A DNA stretch of 45,828 bases from the NCBI GenBank assembly GCA_015056205.1, contig SVGS01000025.1:1-45828 (forward strand). The letters are read 5' to 3'. Position numbers and translations under genes: made by a program. This DNA comes from Clostridiales bacterium. GTDB taxonomy: Bacteria; Bacillota; Clostridia; Christensenellales; Aristaeellaceae. Under the pieces are notes generated by a model that made no database searches, was not told the origin of the DNA, and worked only from the letters and a program-made list of their open reading frames with translations. This document shows positions 28,808-37,139 of this stretch, piece after piece (the first letter of the stretch is position 1; every line of letters starts with the position of its first letter).

Positions 28808-30970
28808 TCATTTTTCCTCCTGTCTGACCGTAAAAAACCGGGTTTCCAGCGGCTTCAGCCGGAAATTTTCCTTTCCGCCCGGCCACCGGATCTCTGTCTC
28901 CGTGTCGGACTCCGCGTTGTTCAGCACCACCAGCGTCCCGCTCGCGGGATACCAGGCGGCCTCGACCATCGGATGGTCGGCCAGGGGGACGGCTTCCGCC
29001 GTCTGTCCGCTCAGCGCCAGCAGCAGCCGCATCATCATGGATGCCGCGGCCGGGCTGTAGCTGAACCCGCTGAGCCAGGCGGCCTTCCCTTTTCCGCAGG
29101 CCCTGAAGGTCATCTGGGGAACGTTCCCGTCCGCCGCCCAGACCTGAACGTCGCCGGACGTCAGCCGGGCCCGCCCGTCCGTCCGCAGCGCCTCCCGGCA
29201 CAGCGCGAACGGCGGCTGAACCGTCTCAAAGGCCCACGCGCCGTGGCAGGCATAGGATCCGTCGTCCAGATCCACACCCAGGATCGGAGAAAGGGCCAGG
29301 AAGGTGTCTCCCCCGTCCCGGGCCGAAGGTTCTCCCACCCCGAGGAAGCTGCCGCCCTCATAGACGAAGCGGGTCACCTCGGCCGTCAGCGCCGGATTCT
29401 TCCACGCGTCTCCGCCGCTCCAGGCGTCTCCCGCCTGTCCGGCGTTGATCAGCACATCGCAGTTCTTCAGTTCTCCTGCCAGGATATCCTCGAAGCTGAT
29501 GAACCGGACGTCGACCGGCAGCCCGGCCAGCGCCTCGTTGATATGAATCAGCACATGATCGCAGGTCTCGTGGAAATGCCCGCTGAGGGTCCAGCTCCGC
29601 AGCCGCCCCCAGGTGTGAACCACGCAGACCCGCAGCGGAAGCGTCGCGGGAGCTCCCTGCCGGTGCAGTTCCTTGATCCTCCGGAACTGGCCGGCCATCT
29701 CGGCAATGGTTTCCGTAAAGGCCGGATAGCCTTCCGTCAGATGCAGATATCCGCCCAGGCCGATCCGGTCCACCGTCTGGCGCAGAAGCGCCCGCCGGAC
29801 ATGCAGCCAGTAATCCATGGCGTCCTTTTCCGGATGTCCGCCCTCCATGAAGGTCGGCAGCCCGCCCAGTCCCACCGGGAACAGGTAGGGATGAAAGCGC
29901 AGCTCGTGAACCGGCACCTCCGCGCCGGCGCACAGGCGGCATTCAAAGCCGGAAAAAACGCATTTGATCAGCCCGTCGAATCCGACGGAGGAAAAATACG
30001 CGCCGTAGGGCTCCATGCCGACCCAGCTGTCGTCATAGAAAACATAGGCCTGTTTTCCGTAACGGTGAATGATCTCCACCAGCGCCCTGGCTTTTTCCGC
30101 CACGAACCGCTGGATCATCGCCATGTAGTCCCGCTTGGCGGGGGTCGGAGGCCGGTGGGTCGCCTGCAGCTTTCCCTTCCGGATAAAGTCCTCCGCCGTC
30201 AGCTCGTAGCCGTATTCCTCCGCAAAGGCCTTCAGCGCCGCCGGGCTGACGGTAAAATCATAGCTTGCCCAGTCCGTAAACCGGGTCCGCCGCCGCGGAT
30301 CCTCTCCGAAGATCCACACGAAATTGTAGAACAGCGAGGTCAGCCGGATAACATTCGTCTGCGGATTCTCCCTGCACCAGTTCTCCAGCCATCCGGTCAG
30401 GTATTCCCAGGCCAACGGATGCCGGGGATCCAGCTGGCGCAGATGCTCGCTGGTCCAGTGGTTGGTGGTATGGTTATACATGTTGATCTCTTCCCAGATC
30501 CGCCATACGAGAAAAGATACGGTATAGCGATGCCACCTTTCGCAGCCGGCCACGGTGACCGTTTCTCCGTCCCACTGCCACTTTTCCCGGGAAACGAGCT
30601 CCCCGGCCGTCCGGTCCCATACCTCCCAGTAAGGCATCGCGTCCGGACCGTCATTGAGCTGAAACTGCTCGGTATAGTAGCCGTCCAGGGGGCGGATCCG
30701 CACCGTCTCCCCCTCCGCGGTCACCGGATCGGAACAGAGGAAGGTCTGCTGCTGCGTCTCCGGATGCTGCTCCGCGAAGGCGTTATGCTCCCGGATGATG
30801 CAGATCGTGGAATAAATCCGGTATCCCGCCTGCGTGATCTCGGGGGACAGTTTGGTTCCGTCGCTATCGCGGATCACGTCCGCTCCCCATTTTTCGGTCA
30901 GGCGCAGCGTCAGCGCCTCGTATCCCGCCTCCCCCGGCAGGGTAAAGTCTCCGCGAAGATTGCTGTTCAT
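28808..30970 (-). CDS. GH112 beta-galactoside phosphorylase, candidate galactosyl-rhamnose phosphorylase
   Basis: Enzyme of 720 residues matching family GH112 along its whole length. GH112 enzymes split a terminal beta-galactoside with phosphate, giving galactose 1-phosphate. Recognisable parts are EKWGADVIRDSDGTKL (about 27-41), WHRYTVSFLVWRIWEEINMYNH (about 146-167), the catalytic aspartate D314 in FYDDSWVGMEPYG, and VRFISFEDIL with NAGQAGDAWSGGD in the C-terminal half. Known substrates are galacto-N-biose/lacto-N-biose, and D-galactosyl-1,4-L-rhamnose in Clostridium phytofermentans. Here the neighbours (GH105, PL22, acetylesterase) favour galactosyl-rhamnose from rhamnogalacturonan I. No signal peptide; cytoplasmic. 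GGGAGG lies seven bases before the ATG. Confidence 0.9.
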   Translation of the reverse strand: MNSNLRGDFTLPGEAGYEALTLRLTEKWGADVIRDSDGTKLSPEITQAGYRIYSTICIIREHNAFAEQHPETQQQTFLCSDPVTAEGETVRIRPLDGYYTEQFQLNDGPDAMPYWEVWDRTAGELVSREKWQWDGETVTVAGCERWHRYTVSFLVWRIWEEINMYNHTTNHWTSEHLRQLDPRHPLAWEYLTGWLENWCRENPQTNVIRLTSLFYNFVWIFGEDPRRRTRFTDWASYDFTVSPAALKAFAEEYGYELTAEDFIRKGKLQATHRPPTPAKRDYMAMIQRFVAEKARALVEIIHRYGKQAYVFYDDSWVGMEPYGAYFSSVGFDGLIKCVFSGFECRLCAGAEVPVHELRFHPYLFPVGLGGLPTFMEGGHPEKDAMDYWLHVRRALLRQTVDRIGLGGYLHLTEGYPAFTETIAEMAGQFRRIKELHRQGAPATLPLRVCVVHTWGRLRSWTLSGHFHETCDHVLIHINEALAGLPVDVRFISFEDILAGELKNCDVLINAGQAGDAWSGGDAWKNPALTAEVTRFVYEGGSFLGVGEPSARDGGDTFLALSPILGVDLDDGSYACHGAWAFETVQPPFALCREALRTDGRARLTSGDVQVWAADGNVPQMTFRACGKGKAAWLSGFSYSPAAASMMMRLLLALSGQTAEAVPLADHPMVEAAWYPASGTLVVLNNAESDTETEIRWPGGKENFRLKPLETRFFTVRQEEK

Positions 30971-31020
30971 GGCTGCGCCTCCCGGAATTGTTTTTCTGAT
31001 AATGCTTCAGTCGGTCTTTT

Positions 31021-31052
31021 GAAAAAGGGAACCGGGAGGGATCCCGGTTCCC
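31021..31052 (-). terminator. Intrinsic terminator after the second binding protein gene
   Basis: On the minus strand GGGAACCGGGA and TCCCGGTTCCC form an 11-base stem with a four-base loop, followed by UUUUUC. Partial read-through would give less GH112 and downstream mRNA than transporter mRNA. No separate promoter for GH112 was recognised. Confidence 0.85.
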
Positions 31053-31067
31053 TGAATGGACCTCGGA

Positions 31068-32708
31068 TTACTTGGCTTTCGCCGTGTCGGGCAGCTTGGT
31101 GGTGTTGCCGGCTTCATAGGCCGCCAGCCGCTCGTTGATGATTTCCTGATAGCCGGCATCCAGGTATTCCTGGCTCAGCTGGGCGAACAGAGCGTCAAAC
31201 TCGGCGGGATCGCACTTGATCAGCTTGGCGAAGTCTTCCTGCCACAGGCTCAGCAGCGTCGCGCTGTATTCGCTCTCGCTCTCGATGGCGACCGCGAACA
31301 CCGGATCGGAATAAGCCTTGCCGGAATCGGCCAGCTTCCGCAGCTCGTAGTAGTTGTCGATCAGGGCCTGGGTGAAGTCCTGGGGCAGGCCCTGGGGGCT
31401 CATCTGGGTGATGGTCTGCTCGATGGTACCGACCTTCTTGGAGGCGTGCACCAGGCAGGTCATATCGATGTTGCTGTTGTGGTTCAGCATTTCTTCGCCG
31501 GTGTAGTCCAGCGGCTTGGGCAGGCCGTTTTCCTGCATCTCATAGGTCTTGCCTTCCACGCCGTTCTCCAGGACGAACAGGTTCTCTTCCTGAATCATCC
31601 ACTCCATCAGCATCCAGGCAGCCTTCAGCTGATCCGGGGTCGCCAGGCTGGAGAAGCCGACGATCATGCCGAAGGGGTTGTCCGCGCGGATCGCGCCGGT
31701 GCATACGCCCTCTTCCACGCCGGCATAGGGGCTCGCGATAGCCAGCTCGGCGTCGGGATTGTTCTCATAGAAGGCGGTCAGCCAGGCCATGTTGGGGGCG
31801 ATATAGCCGCCGTACTGATAGGTCTTGCCGTTGATGAAGTCGGTCTGGGTCTGGTCCGTGGCGGCGCCGCCGCTGTTCTTCTCCAGATCGAATTCGCTGG
31901 AATACCAGCCCATGTGATATTCGTCGTTCATCCGCTTCAGCATCCGCTGGGTGGGATACCAGGCAAAGCTGGGGGTGCCGAGGGAGGAATGCATCGCCCA
32001 TTCCTTCTCGCCTTCTTCGCTGACGGGGAAATCACGGTAGCCGAAGTTGGCGATATAGGCGGCGGTCGGGATACCGGTGCTCAGCGGATTGGTGGTCAGG
32101 CCCGCCTCGATCATCTTGTTCAGGGCGTCCTTATGCTCCGCGTAGTTGGTCGGCACATGATCGTAGCCCACCTTGCGCAGCCAGTCCATCCGGACGAAGG
32201 TGGCGTAGGTGAAGGTCGTGTCATAGTAGGGCCGCTCGGTCAGCACGAAATAGGTCTTTCCGTTGATGTCGGTGTAGCCCAGCTGGTTGTGATCCACCAT
32301 CGCCTGATAGAAGGTGGGGGCAACCGCCTTGAACTCGTCCAGGTTGATCTCCGCCATGGCGCCGTCGTTGGCCCACTGCGCAACCTTCGGATAGTCATAC
32401 TCCATCATGATCGTGGGGGTATCGCCCGCCGCGATCAGCAGGGAGTACTTGGTCATCACGTCGCCGCGGGGAATCGCGACATACTGCACGTCGATGTTGT
32501 ACTTGTCGCCGAAGTTGGTCTGAATCCACTTGGTCCAGTAGTTGTCGTCCACGGCCGGATAGCCTTCCTTGGAGCGGTCATACACCGGCACGGTGATCTT
32601 CACGCGCTCGGCGAAGGGTTGCCAGTCGGCGGGAACGTCCGCGGCGGCGATGTTGACGATGCCCAGCATCAGGCAAACCGTCAGCAGCAGAGAAATGAGT
32701 TTCTTCAT
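31068..32708 (-). CDS. Sugar ABC transporter substrate-binding protein
   Basis: Second large secreted binding protein, 546 residues. The signal peptide is MKKLISLLLTVCLMLGIVNIAAA (residues 1-23) and the mature part begins DVPADW. The only cysteine lies inside the hydrophobic core and not at a lipobox, so no lipid anchor is predicted. Segments such as YWTKWIQTNFGDKYNIDVQYV and GDTPTIMMEYDYPKVAQWANDG fit the LplA-like family. AAGGAGG lies nine bases before the ATG. It follows its own LplB and LplC genes. The ligand is unknown, probably a pectic or other plant oligosaccharide. Confidence 0.88.
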   Translation of the reverse strand: MKKLISLLLTVCLMLGIVNIAAADVPADWQPFAERVKITVPVYDRSKEGYPAVDDNYWTKWIQTNFGDKYNIDVQYVAIPRGDVMTKYSLLIAAGDTPTIMMEYDYPKVAQWANDGAMAEINLDEFKAVAPTFYQAMVDHNQLGYTDINGKTYFVLTERPYYDTTFTYATFVRMDWLRKVGYDHVPTNYAEHKDALNKMIEAGLTTNPLSTGIPTAAYIANFGYRDFPVSEEGEKEWAMHSSLGTPSFAWYPTQRMLKRMNDEYHMGWYSSEFDLEKNSGGAATDQTQTDFINGKTYQYGGYIAPNMAWLTAFYENNPDAELAIASPYAGVEEGVCTGAIRADNPFGMIVGFSSLATPDQLKAAWMLMEWMIQEENLFVLENGVEGKTYEMQENGLPKPLDYTGEEMLNHNSNIDMTCLVHASKKVGTIEQTITQMSPQGLPQDFTQALIDNYYELRKLADSGKAYSDPVFAVAIESESEYSATLLSLWQEDFAKLIKCDPAEFDALFAQLSQEYLDAGYQEIINERLAAYEAGNTTKLPDTAKAK

Positions 32709-32774
32709 GGTTGGGTTCCTCCTTATTTATTTTTCAGGGACTCCGCCCTGATGGTACAAAGTTGGGTCCTCCGC

Positions 32775-33665
32775 TTATCCCTTCACGGCGCCGATCATCG
32801 TCCCCTGGACGAAGTATTTCTGCACGAAGGGATAAATCATGATGATGGGCAGCGTGGCGAACATGACGACCGCCGCCTGCAGTACTTCCGGCGTGGATTC
32901 CACGGCCGCCGCCTCGGAAAGGCTGACCGCGTCCTGCCCGCTGTTCAGCACCATGTTGCTCAGCAGGTACTGCAGCGGCTGCAGCGCCTTGGTCGTGATA
33001 TAGTATTTGGCGTCCGCGTAGGCGTTCCAGCGGCCCACCGCGTAGAACAGCGACAGGGTGGCCAGAATCGGCTTGGACAGCGGGAGCACCACCTGAAGCA
33101 GGATCTGAAAATGGTTGGCTCCGTCCAGGTTGGCCGCTTCGTACAGGCTGTCCGGAATCGTGGAGCGGATAAAGGACCGCATGATCAGCATGTTGTAGGG
33201 GGAGAAGCACAGCGGCAGCACCAGCACCCACATGGAATTCAGCAGCCCCAGATCCTTGTACAGCAGGTATTCCGGAATCAGGCCGGCGCTGAAGTACATG
33301 GTAAACATCAGCAGGAAGGCGAAGAAGGCTCTTCCCTTCAGTTCCTTCCGGGCCAGCGGATAAGCCGCCAGGATGGTCACGATCATGCCGATCACCGTGA
33401 ACAGGAAGGTCATCCAGATGGTATAGATCATGGAATGGGTCAGCTGTCCGTCCCGGAACACGGAGGCGTAGGCTTCTAAATTGACCCCCTTGGGCCAGAG
33501 ATAAACCGATTTGGAAAGCACCGCCGTATTGGAGGAGATGCTCTTCGCCGCGATGTGAATAAACGGAATAATGCAGGTCAGGGACAGAAGCAGGATAATG
33601 AAGGCGATCACGAAATCGCTGACGCGGACGCGCTTCACTCCGTGAAACATGGATTCCTTTTGCAC
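32775..33665 (-). CDS. Sugar ABC transporter permease, LplC/YtcP type
   Basis: Membrane permease of 296 residues. The first hydrophobic segment is DFVIAFIILLLSLTCIIPFI, and the EAA loop reads YEAANLDGANHFQILLQVVLPLSKP near residue 190. FYAVGRWNAYADAKYY and the C-terminal KYFVQGTMIGAVKG are typical of this branch. The start is GTG with GGAGGG seven bases upstream. It follows the LplB-type gene by 14 bases. Confidence 0.93.
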   Translation of the reverse strand: MQKESMFHGVKRVRVSDFVIAFIILLLSLTCIIPFIHIAAKSISSNTAVLSKSVYLWPKGVNLEAYASVFRDGQLTHSMIYTIWMTFLFTVIGMIVTILAAYPLARKELKGRAFFAFLLMFTMYFSAGLIPEYLLYKDLGLLNSMWVLVLPLCFSPYNMLIMRSFIRSTIPDSLYEAANLDGANHFQILLQVVLPLSKPILATLSLFYAVGRWNAYADAKYYITTKALQPLQYLLSNMVLNSGQDAVSLSEAAAVESTPEVLQAAVVMFATLPIIMIYPFVQKYFVQGTMIGAVKG

Positions 33666-33679
33666 CGTTCTTCCCTCCC

Positions 33680-34618
33680 TTACAGCAGTCCGTTTTCACC
33701 CAGGGACTTGGACACCCGGTCGGAAGCCAATACCAGAATCAGGCCCACCAGGGACTGGAAAAGGCCGACAGCCGTCGCCCGGCTGAAGTTCCCGCCGGAC
33801 AGTCCCTTTTCGTAAATGTAAATGGCCAGCTGATACTGGAATTCCTTGACCTGAACGTTGCCGAAGGAATCCAGCCGTTCAAAGTTGGATCCCATCACCC
33901 GGCCCAGGTTCATGATCAGCAGGGTCACCATGGTTCCCCGGATGCAGGGCAGGGTCACATTCCAGATCTTCCGCCAGCGGCCGGCGCCGTCGATGGTGGC
34001 CGCCTCGTACAGGTCGGGGCTGATCCCCGTAATGGCCGCCAGGTAGATGATGGAACCCCATCCCATGTTCTGCCATACGCCGATCAGCAGATAGCTGACC
34101 GCCCAGTGCCATTTTTCCGTCAGGAAGGGGATCCCCTTGTCGATCCACCCGGCGTTTCGCATCAGGATATTCACCAGGCCCGTCTCCGGCTTGAAAAGGT
34201 TCAGCGCCACGTTCGCCACGATCACCCAGGAAAGGAAATGCGGCAGGTAAAGCACGGTCTGGGAAAACTTCTTGTAGCGCTGGAACCGGAGCTCGTTGAG
34301 CAGCAGTGCCAGAATAATCGGAACCGGGAAGCCGATCGCCAGATCCAGGAAGTTGAAAGCCAGCGAGTTCTTCAGCGCCCGGATGAAATCCTTGTCCTTG
34401 AAGATCTTCTCGAAGATCTGGAATCCGACATATTCGCTGCCGGCATATCCCTTGGCCGGCTTGTAGTTCATAAACGCGATCCGAAGACCGGGATAAGCAG
34501 CGTATTTGAAGATAATAACAAACGCCACCGGAATCAGGAGCATCGCGTACAGATGCCAGTTTTCCTGAAAGTAGAGCTTCCAGCTCCGTCTGTGCTTGCG
34601 GATTACGCGCGCTTCCAC
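33680..34618 (-). CDS. Sugar ABC transporter permease, LplB type
   Basis: Membrane permease of 312 residues and the first gene of the 14 kb pectin run. It has HLYAMLLIPVAFVIIFKYAAY near residue 22 and the EAA loop YEAATIDGAGRWRKIWNVTLPCI near residue 205. The start is GTG at 34618, with GGAGG seven bases upstream. It is divergent from the AraC gene, with 261 bases between. It shares only moderate likeness with the other LplB-type permease of the locus, so the two importers probably have different ligands. Confidence 0.93.
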   Translation of the reverse strand: MEARVIRKHRRSWKLYFQENWHLYAMLLIPVAFVIIFKYAAYPGLRIAFMNYKPAKGYAGSEYVGFQIFEKIFKDKDFIRALKNSLAFNFLDLAIGFPVPIILALLLNELRFQRYKKFSQTVLYLPHFLSWVIVANVALNLFKPETGLVNILMRNAGWIDKGIPFLTEKWHWAVSYLLIGVWQNMGWGSIIYLAAITGISPDLYEAATIDGAGRWRKIWNVTLPCIRGTMVTLLIMNLGRVMGSNFERLDSFGNVQVKEFQYQLAIYIYEKGLSGGNFSRATAVGLFQSLVGLILVLASDRVSKSLGENGLL

Positions 34619-34879
34619 CCTTGCACCTCCATTCGCTATCCAGCTTTCTGATCATCCTTCCCTCATAGGATAAATCCCCCCGGATGAAAAACCTACTCTT
34701 ATTGAACCAAAAGATGGCTCATTTCAACCATTTTGATTTTTCATTTGTCGCGAATATGGTTTTAATTGGTGTATTATTAAGGATAAAATGCCAAATTGAA
34801 AGATGTTCTTGTCAGTTTTCGCCATTTGCGGTATACTGCTTCTGATTGTTCCTTCAATCCTTCCGAGGGGGATACGGCC
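34619..34879. promoter_or_regulatory. Divergent control region of the pectin operon and AraC gene
   Basis: This 261-base region is much richer in A/T than its surroundings, mainly between 34690 and 34800. It holds the AraC gene promoter and presumably the operon promoter on the minus strand. The best minus-strand -35 is TTGAAA near 34724, but no good -10 follows. AACCAT (34727-34732) and ATGGTT (34756-34761) are inverted copies and could be regulator half sites. Confidence 0.5.
34809..34837 (+). promoter_or_regulatory. Promoter of the AraC-type regulator gene
   Basis: TTGTCA (34809-34814) and TATACT (34832-34837) are 17 bases apart. Transcription should start near 34844, which excludes a translation start at 34796 and supports the ATG at 34880. 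Confidence 0.82.
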
Positions 34880-35824
34880 ATGCCAAGAAACAGAATGATG
34901 ATTTCCGAATACCGGAGCTATGAGCTACCTCCGGATTTTCCTCTCCTCGTGCTGGACGGGGAATCCTGGAAAATCAGCCCGGCCCGCAGCGCCAATCTGC
35001 ATTTTCATAACTGTGTGGAAATCGGCCTCTGCCGGGAGGGCTGCGGAAAAATCTCCGCCAACCGGCAGGAATATACCTGTCACGCCGGGGATGTCACCTT
35101 TATCGCGCCCCAGGTTCATCATACCACCTGGTCCGATCCCGATTCCATCAGCCTCTGGAGCTACCTCTTCCTGGATGCGGAAAAGCTGATCGTCATGAAC
35201 GATCTGCCTTTGGCCTTCCGGGATCTGGTCACCTCCGGCTTTCTGACCTTTCAGCTGCAAAGCGCGCCCTGGGCCTCCGCCCTGGTCTCCGAAATCATCC
35301 GGGAGATGCAGGAAAAAGAGCCGGGGTACCGGGACTGCGTCCGGGGCATGCTGATGACGCTGTTCTCCAGAATTCTCCGTTTCTATCAGCCCTCGCGGGA
35401 AATGCCCGCCACCTTTACGGCGCTCATGCCGGCCCTCTCCTGGATTCAGGAACATTACGCCGCCGAGTTCACCATGGAGGATCTGGCGGACCGGTGCCAT
35501 CTGAGCCCCACCCATTTCCGGCGGCTTTTCCGGAGCCAGCTCGGCACCACCCCGCTGGACTATCTCCATCAGGTCCGGATCTCGGCCAGCTGCGGTCTTC
35601 TGCTGAACACCAAGGACAGCGTGGCTTCCATCGCCGGTCAGGTCGGCTATGAATCCCTGAGCTGTTTTAACCGCCATTTCCTGCGGGTCATGGGTATGGT
35701 GCCCAGCCGCTGGCGGAAGGCGGAAGGCGGCCAGCCCCGCCCCTCTGTGATCACCTTCACCGGCTGGTACCGGGCGGAAACCACGGAGGAAATTCTGCGG
35801 CGGGCTTCCGCCGGAGATAGCTGA
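34880..35824 (+). CDS. AraC family transcriptional regulator
   Basis: Regulator of 314 residues. The N-terminal half is a cupin-like sensor domain (NLHFHNCVEIGLCREGCGKISAN, then CHAGDVTFIAPQVHH), likely to bind a sugar. The C-terminal half has two helix-turn-helix motifs: FTMEDLADRCHLSPTHFRRLF and DSVASIAGQVGYESLSCFNRHF, ending in MVPSRWRK. The ATG at 34880 has GAGGGG about ten bases upstream. It is divergent from the pectin operon, so it is the likely activator of that operon and perhaps of itself. The inducer is unknown; galacturonate- or rhamnose-containing oligosaccharides are plausible. Confidence 0.92.
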   Translation: MPRNRMMISEYRSYELPPDFPLLVLDGESWKISPARSANLHFHNCVEIGLCREGCGKISANRQEYTCHAGDVTFIAPQVHHTTWSDPDSISLWSYLFLDAEKLIVMNDLPLAFRDLVTSGFLTFQLQSAPWASALVSEIIREMQEKEPGYRDCVRGMLMTLFSRILRFYQPSREMPATFTALMPALSWIQEHYAAEFTMEDLADRCHLSPTHFRRLFRSQLGTTPLDYLHQVRISASCGLLLNTKDSVASIAGQVGYESLSCFNRHFLRVMGMVPSRWRKAEGGQPRPSVITFTGWYRAETTEEILRRASAGDS

Positions 35825-35843
35825 AGGGCCGGAAAAAGCTGAA

Positions 35844-35880
35844 GGGCGGCACGATTTCAAATCGTGCCGCCCCTTTTATT
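35844..35880 (+). terminator. Intrinsic terminator of the AraC gene
   Basis: GGGCGGCACGATT (35844-35856) pairs with AATCGTGCCGCCC (35860-35872) around a three-base loop, followed by CTTTTATT. The convergent serA gene ends about 60 bases beyond. Confidence 0.92.
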
Positions 35881-35937
35881 ATAGGTTCTGTCTGTGCCCT
35901 CTCCAATTCCGGACTTCGGTCTGTTTCCTGTTCCGCC

Positions 35938-37119
35938 TCAGAAGTTCTGGGAGGAAAAAGTACGGATCCGGATGATGCCGGGAAGCTCCGACAGGGTTTC
36001 CAGCGCGTGGCTGGAAGGAAGCTCCTTCATCTCCATGACGGTCACGGACATATCCTTCCGGCTCTTGTTGACCATGTTCTCGATGTTGATGCCCTCCCGG
36101 GAGGCCGCCGCGGTAATGTTGGAGATCATATTCGGAATGTTCTCATGCAGCACCAGCACCCGGACCGCTTCCGGCGGAGCCAGCTGCACCTCCGGATAGT
36201 TCACGCTGTTGTGAATGCTGCCGTATTCCAGATAGTCCCGGATTTCCGCCGCCGCCATGCGGGCGCAGTTTTCCTCGCTCTCCGGCGTGCTGGCGCCCAG
36301 ATGCGGAATGCATACCACGTTCTCCGTATCCAGCAGCGCGTCGTTCGGAAAATCCGTCACATAGCGCCCTACCTTGCCCTCGGCCAGGGCTGCCTTCATT
36401 GCTTCGATATCCGCCAGCTCTCCGCGGCTGAAGTTCAGGATGCATACCCCGTCCTTCATCCTGCCGATCATATCGGCGTTCAGGGACCCCCGCGTCTGAT
36501 CGTTCAGCGGCACATGGAAGGTAATGAAGTCCGCCTGGGCAATGACGTCATCGGCGCTGGCCGCGCGGTGCACGGAAGTGCTCAGGCTCCATGCGCTCTC
36601 CACGGAGATGAAGGGATCGTATCCGATCACGTGCATCCCCAGTCCCCGGCTGGCCGCGTTCGCCACGATCGCGCCGATAGCGCCCAGGCCGATCACGCCC
36701 AGGGTTTTCCCGCGCAGCTCCGCGCCGACAAACTGGCTCTTCCCTTTCTCCACCAGCTTGGCCACCTCGTCGCCCTTGCCCTTCAGTGTTTTGGCCCAGG
36801 TAATGCCGTCGGCGATCTTCCGCCCGCTCATCAGAAGGCCGCAGATCACCAGCTCCGCCACCGCGTTGGCGTTGGCTCCGGGCGTGTTGAAAACCACGAT
36901 TCCCTCTTTGGAGCACCGGTCCAGCGGAATATTGTTCACCCCGGCGCCCGCGCGGCCGATGGCCTTCAGCTCCTTGTTGAAGGTCATCTCGTGCATGGCG
37001 GCGCTGCGGACCAGAATGGCATCCGGCACCGGCTCGTCCTTGCTGACGGTATACTGGTCCGCGCTCAGCTGCGTATGAATGATATCGGAAATGGCATTCA
37101 GTGTCTGAATCTTATACAT
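35938..37119 (-). CDS. serA: D-3-phosphoglycerate dehydrogenase
   Basis: First enzyme of serine synthesis, 393 residues, oxidising 3-phosphoglycerate with NAD. The substrate domain has GRAGAGVNNI, the NAD-binding motif is GVIGLGAIGAIVANAA, and the catalytic triad is seen as R in NFSRGELAD, E in STPESEEN and H in IPHLGAS. The C-terminus from about residue 318 (RVLVLHENIPNMISNITAAA) is an ACT domain, usually the site of serine feedback. ATG 37119 is chosen because it begins the conserved MYKIQTLNAIS and has AGGAG upstream, although the spacing is 11-12 bases. An ATG at 37140 overlaps the serC stop (TGATG) and is the alternative. Confidence 0.95.
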   Translation of the reverse strand: MYKIQTLNAISDIIHTQLSADQYTVSKDEPVPDAILVRSAAMHEMTFNKELKAIGRAGAGVNNIPLDRCSKEGIVVFNTPGANANAVAELVICGLLMSGRKIADGITWAKTLKGKGDEVAKLVEKGKSQFVGAELRGKTLGVIGLGAIGAIVANAASRGLGMHVIGYDPFISVESAWSLSTSVHRAASADDVIAQADFITFHVPLNDQTRGSLNADMIGRMKDGVCILNFSRGELADIEAMKAALAEGKVGRYVTDFPNDALLDTENVVCIPHLGASTPESEENCARMAAAEIRDYLEYGSIHNSVNYPEVQLAPPEAVRVLVLHENIPNMISNITAAASREGINIENMVNKSRKDMSVTVMEMKELPSSHALETLSELPGIIRIRTFSSQNF

Positions 37120-37139
37120 CGGCTTTCGCTTCTCCTTCA

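Noticed and set aside
31056..33479. Plus-strand open frame of about 800 codons opposite the second binding protein and permease genes
   Set aside because: Antisense shadow of well-identified transporter genes.
34796..34879. Longer AraC start at 34796
   Set aside because: It would start upstream of the good promoter at 34809-34837, and ATG 34880 has a proper ribosome binding site.
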